A DNA stretch of 7,909 bases from Bacteroidota bacterium (GTDB taxonomy: Bacteria; Bacteroidota; Bacteroidia; Chitinophagales; Chitinophagaceae). Every line of letters starts with the position of its first letter. Within the stretch, counting starts at the first letter, position 1. The notes under the pieces were generated by a model. That model was given only the letters and a program-made list of their open reading frames with translations, was not told the origin of the DNA and did not search any database. Location: positions 1-7,909 of the forward strand of contig JAGWTK010000171.1 in assembly GCA_028876035.1 (NCBI GenBank). The letters run 5' to 3'. A program made the translations under genes and the position numbers. This document shows positions 1 through 6,345 of this stretch, piece after piece.

Positions 1-2231
1 TTGTATTCGCCCACTTTGATCGTTGCCTTTGCATCGAGTTTGCCCGCCGTAAAATCTGCCAGCTGATCTTTGTAATAGTCTTGCAGTATGACCATTTCCT
101 TGCTGTTGGCTTTGCGGCAAACGATCAGCCGGAATGCTTTTTCGATTTTCTGATCATTCCCGGTTTTTTCTTCCATAAGATGCTGCGACAATACCCTGGA
201 CGCTTCCAGTACGGTAGGATCGTTCATCATCATCAGCGCCTGTAGCGGCGTTGTCGTTTTCAATCGCTTTACTTCACACTGATCGCGGTTGCTGGCATCA
301 AACAAGCCCATAGAAGGCGGCGGCACGGTTAGCTTGATAAATGTATACAAGCCGCGACGATAGAGGGCATCGCCATGATCCTGCTTGTAAGTGGCGAGTA
401 CACCCCGGCCGGAAGTCGCGGCTTCCCAGAGGCCTTCGGGCTGATAGGGCTTTACGCTGGGGCCACCAATCTTTTTCACCAGCAGGCCGCTGCTCGAAAG
501 CACCATATCCCGGATGAACTCTGCCGGCAGGCGTTGACGCGGGCCGCGCGAGAGGTATACATTCTCCGGATCTTTTTTCAATTTCTCCGGCGAGATTTGT
601 GTGGATTGACGGTAGCTGGCCGACATCAGCATTTGTTTGACCAACCGTTTGATGTTCCAGCCATGCTCCATGAAGTCCACCGCGAGCCAGTCGAGCAAGG
701 CCGGATGCGAAGGCAGCTCACCCTGCATACCGAAATCGCCCGTGGTCTTTATAATGCCCCTGCCAAATATTTCCTGCCATAGTTGGTTCACAAATACGCG
801 CGCCGTAAGGGGATTGTTCCTGTCGGTTGTCCACGCCGCAAGACCCAGGCGGTTGCGCTGGTAGCGGGTGGTGTCAAATTTCATGATTGCCGGGATGGCT
901 GCGGCCTGTACTTCTTCACCCGGCGCACTGTACACGCCACGGTTAAGCACATAGGTTTTGCGCAGGGTATCACGTTCACCCATAACCGAAACGGTGAGCG
1001 CACCCGTATCGACCTTGCTGATATAGCCCATGCCGGATTTGATGTCCTCGTCGGTAAGTTTCAGCATCGGCGTTTTTGCAGGCTGTGACGTACTTACATC
1101 GCCCTCAAAGCCGGCTTCTTTGGTATTATTAAAGAAGGCGAGCAGCCGGTAATAATCTTTCTGCGTAAACGGATCGTATTTGTGATCGTGGCATTGAGCA
1201 CATTCAATCGTGATACCTAAAATGCCCTTGCCAAAGGTTTTGGTTTTGTCAACCAGGTATTCAATACGGTACTCCTCCGGGATCACGCCGCCTTCTTCTG
1301 TGTATTTGTGATTTCTGAAGAAGGCGGTGGCCAGTACTTGTTCCTTGCTGGGACTGGGCAGCAAATCGCCCGCAATCTGCCAGGTGATAAACTGGTTGTA
1401 AGGTAGATTGCTGTTGAATTCATGTATCACCCAATCGCGCCAGGGCCATTGCGAGCGGATATTATCATCCTGGTAACCGTAGCTATCCGCATAGCGGGCC
1501 ACATCCATCCAATGCACCGCCATTTTTTCACCGTACTGCGGGGTTTGCAGCAATTCATCCACCATTTTTTCATAGGCATTGCTGCTATTATCGGCCAGGA
1601 ACCGATCCATCATTTCAATGGTTGGAGGTAACCCGGTGATATCAAAGCAAAGTTTTTTTAACAGCCTTTCCTTGTCGGCCTCTTCATTGGGTTTTACACC
1701 CAGCTGGTCCAGTTTATTCAGGACGAAATAGTCGATTTCATTCCTGGGCCATGCTTTATCAGATACCGGTGGGGGCGATTGTTTCTTCGGAGCAGTGAAA
1801 GCCCAATGGTTCTCGTAATGCGCGCCCTGTTTAATCCATTTTTCGAACAGCGACACTTCATATTTGGTCAATACACCCAGGTGAGCATCCACCGGGGGCA
1901 TGAGGTAAGAAGTATCTTCCGATGCAACGCGGCGATAGAGTTCGGAGGATTCAGGGTGGCCAGGCACAATAGCGAAGGCGCCCTTTGTTTCCCTGAGGGG
2001 AGCCAGTGCACTATCGGCAATGTCCAGCCGCAAACCGGCGGCACGTTTGCCTGCGTCCGGTCCATGACATTTAAAACATTTGTCCGATAATATCGGGCGA
2101 ATTTGAAAATTGTAACTGATCATCCCATTGGCAGTCATACCGTCGTCGCTGCTATTGGGACTAAAGCAGGAAACAGCGGCGGCAATCGTTACTATCAGCA
2201 GGGATGCAATGCAAATAACTCGGTATCTCAT
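1..2231 (-). CDS. PSCyt1-DUF1549-DUF1553 protein, putative c-type cytochrome lipoprotein (C-terminus outside window)
   Basis: The frame is open from the ATG at 2231 to the window edge, giving 743 codons with no stop. Residues 1-22 look like a lipoprotein signal: a short basic start, a hydrophobic stretch and Cys22, although Ala at -3 makes the lipobox atypical. A small cytochrome-like domain follows, with heme motif CFKCH at 52-56 and a possible distal ligand Met111 in MPP. DUF1549 covers about 162-370 and carries the family's second CxxCH (C344, C347, H348, followed by DHKYDP). DUF1553 starts near 460 and includes a HPALLDWLA segment from His509. These three modules in this order define the family, which usually runs 750-1100 residues, so probably only the C-terminal tail is missing. 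The biochemical role of the family is not established; periplasmic or outer-membrane heme-dependent redox work is an inference. No clear ribosome binding site precedes the start. In related genomes a DUF1501 gene often lies downstream, which here would be beyond position 1. Confidence 0.9.
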   Translation of the reverse strand, partial: MRYRVICIASLLIVTIAAAVSCFSPNSSDDGMTANGMISYNFQIRPILSDKCFKCHGPDAGKRAAGLRLDIADSALAPLRETKGAFAIVPGHPESSELYRRVASEDTSYLMPPVDAHLGVLTKYEVSLFEKWIKQGAHYENHWAFTAPKKQSPPPVSDKAWPRNEIDYFVLNKLDQLGVKPNEEADKERLLKKLCFDITGLPPTIEMMDRFLADNSSNAYEKMVDELLQTPQYGEKMAVHWMDVARYADSYGYQDDNIRSQWPWRDWVIHEFNSNLPYNQFITWQIAGDLLPSPSKEQVLATAFFRNHKYTEEGGVIPEEYRIEYLVDKTKTFGKGILGITIECAQCHDHKYDPFTQKDYYRLLAFFNNTKEAGFEGDVSTSQPAKTPMLKLTDEDIKSGMGYISKVDTGALTVSVMGERDTLRKTYVLNRGVYSAPGEEVQAAAIPAIMKFDTTRYQRNRLGLAAWTTDRNNPLTARVFVNQLWQEIFGRGIIKTTGDFGMQGELPSHPALLDWLAVDFMEHGWNIKRLVKQMLMSASYRQSTQISPEKLKKDPENVYLSRGPRQRLPAEFIRDMVLSSSGLLVKKIGGPSVKPYQPEGLWEAATSGRGVLATYKQDHGDALYRRGLYTFIKLTVPPPSMGLFDASNRDQCEVKRLKTTTPLQALMMMNDPTVLEASRVLSQHLMEEKTGNDQKIEKAFRLIVCRKANSKEMVILQDYYKDQLADFTAGKLDAKATIKVGEY

Positions 2232-2295
2232 ATGCGTTGCTGCAATTAGGGAAGTTACAAAAAAACCTCGCTAAAAGTGCATTACTTACTGGTTG

Positions 2296-2318
2296 TTAAC
2301 ACTTTAAAAAGTGGTTAA
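2296..2318. repeat. AT-rich inverted repeat between protease and cytochrome genes
   Basis: The arms CACTTT (2300-2305) and AAAGTG (2308-2313) pair across a two-base loop. The outer TTAA arms (2296-2299 and 2315-2318) extend the stem past a single bulged G. It lies in the 132-base spacer downstream of the protease stop and upstream of the cytochrome-family start, both on the minus strand. No T-tract follows on the minus strand, so it is not a standard intrinsic terminator. It may still stabilise an mRNA end. Nothing else convincing is seen in this spacer, and no promoter consensus was found. Confidence 0.4.
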
Positions 2319-2363
2319 GAAGCCAGGAGCAGATGTTGCCGGCTTAACATTTTATATTTCAGT

Positions 2364-4859
2364 TTATTGCCGGACGAGCCGGATTGTTTTGCTGAAAACA
2401 CCTTGCCGTACATTTAATAAGTAGATACCGGCGCGCCAGCTCTCTGCATTGATGGTAACCACCGATTTCGTGTCGCCGATGCGCTGGTTCATGACCATTC
2501 TCCCGTCTGCACTGAATACCTGCACCATCACCGGGGCGCTGCCGGGTAATGACAAGTACAACCGGAACTGGTTATGGGATGGATTGGGGTACACTTCAGA
2601 CAACCATACCGGCTCTGTATCTACTGCTGCAGTATCCATTATTCGCTCTTCCCCGGTTGCACAACGAAGATTTTTCACCGCTGCGATTGCAAGACGGGTG
2701 CATCCCAGGTTATCATCCCAGAGGATCATAACGTTCCTGGGTAACCGAAAATGATTACCCGCAGGAGTATTACTGGTATTAAAATAAGTATAGCCTGGTG
2801 CAGCTTCAATTTTCCCGGATAGCCTTGTTCCCGGCACCATCCAGCTCACTTCTACGGGAAATGGGTTCATATTGCTGATGCGCCAGCTACGCGTTGTTTC
2901 CGGGTCTCCCTGGGGGCAAACGGCTTCCAGTTCCAGGTTCCTGATATATTTCGCCGGAAATTTCACGGCTGCAACTGCGGCCGCTGCCTGGATGAAACCA
3001 AACCCCGTTTGAAAATCGAAACCTTTGTCGAACCCGGGCGTATACGAATTGTCCATGTCGGATGCGGTTGCAGCAAGTATGCCTTTTAACTCAGCTGGAC
3101 GAATACGATGCAGTTTTTCCGCTTCGAGCATGAGTGCAGCTACGCCTGCAGCATGTGGCGTTGCTGCCGATGTTCCAAAAAAGTTCGGGAAGTTGTCGGT
3201 ATCCTGTATGATATCACCTGCTCCTGCAGGGGCGAAGAAAGAGGTATTGACACCGTCGGGTGCAGTGATGTCTGGCTTTTGTGGTATCCGCCCTGTCAGC
3301 CGGTTGCCATGGTTGTCGAAATAATCCGCTACGCCACCCAGCGATGAAAAGCTTTCAGCGACCGCGGTATCTTTTCCGTAGCCAGGTGTATTATACCAGG
3401 CCGCAGCCGCTACGGTAATCGCACCATCGGCCTTGCTATGTCCCACGAGTGTTGGAGCATATAATCCAGGAATGGGTGGGTTGGTTTCAAAGAACCCGCC
3501 GCCGTTGAACAGTACGTATTTCAACCGTCCCGGGTCGGCACCTGCATGTTTGACGATAACAATAAAGAAAACATTATCGCTGGTAAGGTTGGTAAAGCCC
3601 GCTATCTCTACCGGGTCTCCGCTGATCAGGTTATCGCTGATACCAGCTGCCACTACTTCACCAAATCCATTGATCAGGTAGATATCCATGTCTGTAACAG
3701 CGCCCGCTCCACCGGCGGAGAAAAAGGGTTGGTCCCACTGCAAAGAAATTACAGTGGTAACGCCGGTAGGAATAAACACCGGCTGGTAGTAGCGCGCCAA
3801 TGTGGTATCCCCGCTGAAATTATGGGCAGTTCCTTTATCCGCGCCCAACACTGCGTCTGTTGATGACCGGTAGATGCTTTCGTAGGAGCGGTTCGATTGG
3901 TTGCCCGCCGCCGTAAAATAAAACACGCCGGCATCGCGCGCTTTGTTGATAGCCTGGGTGATGATGCCGTCGCTGAAAAAGGGCTCATCATAATAAAGAA
4001 TATCGTCAGTGATCACCTGGCAACCGGCATTAACCAAATCCGCTATTCCCTGGGCAAAATTGGCTTCCCCGGCGTTAGCGGTGTGAAAAGCAAGACGGGC
4101 AGCCGGAGCCACATCATGCACAATCTCTGCCAGCGCCCTTCCTTCATCTGAACCCGCACCCGGCGCAAGATCCTGCAGTACTTCTACCGGTGTTCTATAA
4201 CCGAGCGGATTAGCGGGACCGGGCAGTTCAGCGCCGCTGATGCCGGTTGCAGCACCACCCAAACTGTTATAGCTATCCGATAAAATTCCCACTTTTATGC
4301 CGCGCCCTTCCACTTTGTATTTCCGGCGGGCCAGCCAGGAACCCTGGGCAGTATCTCCCTGTCCGGTTACGGGTACAACCGTCGCTGGCTTTTTATCGCC
4401 AATACGAGCCGGCACTCCCACGTGATGCGCCACTGGCCGGTAAGCCGGTTTGATAAAATGTACAAAAGGAGATTGGGCCATGGTAATAAGACTGTCGGTA
4501 ACAGCATAACCGGAAATCATCCTGCCGGCAATACCCGTAACGGCGAAGCCTAACCGCTGCAGTGCCATCGCGGCAGCGCGCGTGTCTCCGTCTGTAATAA
4601 TGTCCACCAGCAAATGCCGGTCATCGCTGAACTGGAGCAGGCTTTGCACTGCATTTCCGCCCATCATCGGCATTGAGCGTCCTGGAGGATAATTCGACAA
4701 TTGCTGAAGTACAGGCGAGAGCCGCAGTGTACTTTTTTGGAGTGGAATGATACCCGGGGACTGTTTTAATGGCGGGTCGCCCTTAATTTGTCCCATACCC
4801 GCAATACTCATTAGCAGCATACAAGCCATGCCTGCAGCAGCGCTTACGACTTTTCTCAT
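2364..4859 (-). CDS. Secreted subtilisin-fold (S8/S53-like) serine protease with T9SS sorting domain
   Basis: This 831-residue protein is probably exported and cleaves proteins outside the cell. Residues 1-24 form a signal peptide (MRK, then a hydrophobic core). The subtilisin-like core runs from about 186 to 630. It has the Asp motif GILSDSYN (Asp195), the oxyanion Asn320 in AAGN, KPDITAPD at 528-535, and the nucleophile Ser564 in GTSAATPHAAG. The HGTH histidine motif is absent; its place is taken by DEGRALAEIVHDVAP (238-251), a pattern I associate with an S53-like subgroup. About 340-470 looks like a beta-rich insertion between Asn320 and Ser564. About 640-735 is a Cys-containing accessory domain of unknown role. 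The end (about 755-831) is a type A T9SS sorting domain, beginning VYPNPSHNQF and ending KTIRLVRQ, which implies surface display or release. The ATG at 4859 places the signal peptide correctly. The gene is divergent from the kinase-like gene. The fold and export route are well supported; catalytic competence and substrate are not. Confidence 0.93.
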   Translation of the reverse strand: MRKVVSAAAGMACMLLMSIAGMGQIKGDPPLKQSPGIIPLQKSTLRLSPVLQQLSNYPPGRSMPMMGGNAVQSLLQFSDDRHLLVDIITDGDTRAAAMALQRLGFAVTGIAGRMISGYAVTDSLITMAQSPFVHFIKPAYRPVAHHVGVPARIGDKKPATVVPVTGQGDTAQGSWLARRKYKVEGRGIKVGILSDSYNSLGGAATGISGAELPGPANPLGYRTPVEVLQDLAPGAGSDEGRALAEIVHDVAPAARLAFHTANAGEANFAQGIADLVNAGCQVITDDILYYDEPFFSDGIITQAINKARDAGVFYFTAAGNQSNRSYESIYRSSTDAVLGADKGTAHNFSGDTTLARYYQPVFIPTGVTTVISLQWDQPFFSAGGAGAVTDMDIYLINGFGEVVAAGISDNLISGDPVEIAGFTNLTSDNVFFIVIVKHAGADPGRLKYVLFNGGGFFETNPPIPGLYAPTLVGHSKADGAITVAAAAWYNTPGYGKDTAVAESFSSLGGVADYFDNHGNRLTGRIPQKPDITAPDGVNTSFFAPAGAGDIIQDTDNFPNFFGTSAATPHAAGVAALMLEAEKLHRIRPAELKGILAATASDMDNSYTPGFDKGFDFQTGFGFIQAAAAVAAVKFPAKYIRNLELEAVCPQGDPETTRSWRISNMNPFPVEVSWMVPGTRLSGKIEAAPGYTYFNTSNTPAGNHFRLPRNVMILWDDNLGCTRLAIAAVKNLRCATGEERIMDTAAVDTEPVWLSEVYPNPSHNQFRLYLSLPGSAPVMVQVFSADGRMVMNQRIGDTKSVVTINAESWRAGIYLLNVRQGVFSKTIRLVRQ

Positions 4860-4885
4860 AAACGTTTTTTAAAATAACCCGATAC

Positions 4886-4903
4886 GGGATGGGGTGGGAT
4901 GGG
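4886..4903 (+). promoter_or_regulatory. Compact G-quadruplex motif upstream of protease gene
   Basis: The plus strand carries four G-runs with very short loops: GGG-AT-GGGG-T-GGG-AT-GGG. This fits the canonical three-tetrad quadruplex rule. It sits 27 bases upstream of the protease ATG, on the strand that is template for the protease transcript; the corresponding RNA would be C-rich. Formation and function are inferred. No similar motif was noticed elsewhere in the window. Confidence 0.5.
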
Positions 4904-4929
4904 CTTTGCGAAGGAAACTGGCTGCGCAG

Positions 4930-4963
4930 GAAAGGTACAACAAAGGCCTGCATGGAAACACAA
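4930..4963 (-). promoter_or_regulatory. Weak Bacteroidota-type promoter candidate for the protease
   Basis: On the minus strand, TTGTG (4963-4959) is followed after 21 bases by TACCTTTC (4937-4930). The known Bacteroidota pattern is TTTG near -33 and TAnnTTTG near -7, so the -7 element matches except at its last base. Transcription would start near 4923 and place the G-quadruplex motif within the 5' leader. With such loose consensus, a chance match is quite possible. Confidence 0.22.
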
Positions 4964-5024
4964 TTTAATGAGGACTTAAAACCGGGTTCATCGATGAGCT
5001 GTATGCACGACAACATATAAATGA

Positions 5025-5051
5025 TTTGACTATAGTGAATAAACAGATTTG
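5025..5051 (+). promoter_or_regulatory. Weak Bacteroidota-type promoter candidate for the kinase-like gene
   Basis: TTTG at 5025-5028 is followed by CAGATTTG at 5044-5051, one base off TAnnTTTG. The 15-base gap is shorter than the usual roughly 19, which weakens the call. If real, transcription would start near 5058, upstream of the ATG at 5103 but downstream of the alternative TTG at 5049. That would favour the ATG start. Confidence 0.2.
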
Positions 5052-5102
5052 GGACAGCAGGTTGCCAGGTGTAGCTTTATTGAATATTCCCCCGAACCTG
5101 GC

Positions 5103-6179
5103 ATGAAAACATCCGGAAAACCAGCGGCAGCAAAAAGCAAAGTCCCCGATGAATCTTTGCAACGGTTCAACCTTCTTTCACGTGCCACGAATGAAGGCAT
5201 TTGGGATTTTCACCTCGAAAAGGGCGAAACCTACTACAATAAGGATATTACCCGTTTGTTTGGCTACAGCAAAGAAGAGATGCGCGACAATGTCAACTGG
5301 TGGCGCGATAACCTGCATCCTTCCGATAAAAAGCGGGTGATCGAGCGGCTCGACCAGCTTCTTCGCAGTAAGGAAAACAGCTGGTGGGGAGAATACCGCT
5401 TTCGATGCAAAAACGGACACTACAAGAAGGTCCTGGAAAAATTATACGTGGTTCGTGATGAGAAGGGCAAGCCTTATCGCATTGTGGGCACCATGCAGGA
5501 CCTTACACGCATCCGTGAAATCGAAAAAGCTGGTGAAAACGAAACCCGCAGGCAACAACGCGCCTTCAGCCTGGCTATTTTGCAAGCCGAAGAACAGGAA
5601 AGAAAAGAAATCAGCGATGAGCTGAATGAAAATATCAACCAGGTACTCGCTACCATTAACCTCAACATTGAACAGGTAAAACAGGAGGCAGCCAGTAAAG
5701 AACAAAAAGAATGGCTCCGGAATGCGCAGCAGCTGCTTCGGTTATCCATCGAGAAAATCAGATCGGTTTCCAAACAGCTTTCTCCCGAAAGCCTGCCGTT
5801 TTTTGGTTTATTACCTGCACTGGAAGAATTACTCCAGTCTGCCGGGGGGCGCAGCAAGATCCGGTTTGAGCTGAATGCCTCCAAAACAGTTGAAAAGAAA
5901 ATGAGCAAGGAAAAAAAGCTGCTGTTCTACCGCGTCGTGCAGCTCCAGCTCAAAAACATCCGCGTCCATTCCAACGCCTCGCATGCGATGGTACAGCTCC
6001 AGCTCGTGGGTGAACAGGTGAAACTATCGGTGAAGGACAATGGAAAAGGCTTTGACCCCGCCGGCCTCGAATTCGGTCACGGCTTCTCCCGCATACAGCA
6101 ACTCTGCGATGCGTATGAGGGTTCGTTTAATGTAAAGGGAAACCCGGGGAAGGGGTGTGTGCTCGAGATTATTGTTTAA
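5103..6179 (+). CDS. PAS domain histidine-kinase-like protein lacking the phospho-acceptor His
   Basis: A 358-residue protein with no signal peptide or membrane segment, so probably a cytoplasmic sensor. Residues about 22-142 are a PAS_3-type sensory domain (FGYSKEEM, LHPSDKKRV, EYRFRCKNG, ending VGTMQDLTRIRE). About 150-235 matches the HisKA_3 dimerisation helix: the ERKEIS stretch starts at 166, and DELNENINQVLA has Asn175 and Glu176 where active kinases have His-Asp. About 255-358 is an HATPase_c domain. Its G1 box DNGKGF (312-317) is intact and the G2 region has GHG (325-327), but the N-box reads VVQLQLKNIRVHS, with Leu281 replacing the usual Glu while Asn285 is kept. ATP binding therefore seems possible, while autophosphorylation at the normal site does not. 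The ATG at 5103 is preferred over an in-frame TTG at 5049, because the 18 extra residues are not part of a domain. No response regulator is adjacent. The reading frame is undamaged, so this looks like a maintained pseudokinase rather than a decayed gene. Confidence 0.88.
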   Translation: MKTSGKPAAAKSKVPDESLQRFNLLSRATNEGIWDFHLEKGETYYNKDITRLFGYSKEEMRDNVNWWRDNLHPSDKKRVIERLDQLLRSKENSWWGEYRFRCKNGHYKKVLEKLYVVRDEKGKPYRIVGTMQDLTRIREIEKAGENETRRQQRAFSLAILQAEEQERKEISDELNENINQVLATINLNIEQVKQEAASKEQKEWLRNAQQLLRLSIEKIRSVSKQLSPESLPFFGLLPALEELLQSAGGRSKIRFELNASKTVEKKMSKEKKLLFYRVVQLQLKNIRVHSNASHAMVQLQLVGEQVKLSVKDNGKGFDPAGLEFGHGFSRIQQLCDAYEGSFNVKGNPGKGCVLEIIV

Positions 6180-6208
6180 GGGTTTAAGAGTTTAATGGTT
6201 TAAAAGTT
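6174..6208 (+). repeat. GTTTAANN octamer tandem tract, left arm
   Basis: Four consecutive octamers are GTTTAAGG, GTTTAAGA, GTTTAATG and GTTTAAAA (6174-6205), followed by GTT. The first contains the TAA stop of the kinase-like gene. The tract is mirrored in opposite orientation about 110 bases away: AGTTTAATGGTTTAAAAGTT (6189-6208) matches the reverse complement of 6319-6338 at 19 of 20 positions. Confidence 0.85.
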
Positions 6209-6211
6209 CTT

Positions 6212-6290
6212 CCTGTGTAGCGCCCTGATTTTTTCAAGTACTTCAAGCGGCGGCAGAGCGGCCGAAGCTAGCTACAGGTTTGCTTTTTTT
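6212..6290 (+). terminator. Possible intrinsic terminator of the kinase-like gene
   Basis: CCTGTGTAGC (6212-6221) can pair with GCTACAGG (6271-6278) if two bases bulge. Seven Ts follow at 6284-6290. The 49-base interior holds a smaller hairpin, CGGC (6248-6251) with GCCG (6261-6264), and another T-run near 6229-6234. The long loop is unusual for an intrinsic terminator. On the minus strand no T-tract follows the hairpin, so it would not serve the helicase in the same way. Confidence 0.4.
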
Positions 6291-6313
6291 GAAGTTTGTC
6301 GCAGCTAAGCAAC

Positions 6314-6345
6314 TCTTAAACTTTTAAACCTTTAAACTATTCAAC
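6314..6345 (-). repeat. GTTTAANN octamer tandem tract, right arm
   Basis: Read on the minus strand from 6345, the units are GTTGAATA (degenerate), GTTTAAAG, GTTTAAAA and GTTTAAGA, then a decayed GTTGCTTA at 6313-6306. The helicase stop TAG (6339-6337) spans the junction of the first two units, and its last two sense codons, Val-Glu, lie in the degenerate unit. It is the inverted counterpart of the tract at 6174-6208. Confidence 0.83.

Noticed and set aside
375..1088. Plus-strand open frames of 135 and 101 residues
   Set aside because: They are antisense to the well-supported cytochrome/DUF1553 gene and show no recognisable domain.
4878..4888. CCCGATACGGG palindrome as an operator
   Set aside because: A four-base stem is too short to separate from chance; it is only mentioned as context.
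4783..5016. Minus-strand 77-residue open frame across the protease start
   Set aside because: It overlaps the signal peptide of the protease in another frame and resembles no known protein.
5049..5102. Upstream TTG start extending the kinase-like protein by 18 residues
   Set aside because: The added residues match no domain, TTG is a less usual start than the in-frame ATG at 5103, and the weak promoter candidate overlaps it.
5474..5908. Minus-strand open frame of 144 residues
   Set aside because: It is antisense to the kinase-like gene, Ser/Cys-rich and low in complexity, as expected for a shadow frame.
5103..6179. Calling the kinase-like gene a pseudogene
   Set aside because: The frame is intact with PAS, helix and ATPase domains all recognisable; only specific catalytic residues are changed.
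6174..6345. CRISPR array
   Set aside because: The repeats are only 8 bases with no spacers between units and occur in two opposing tracts.
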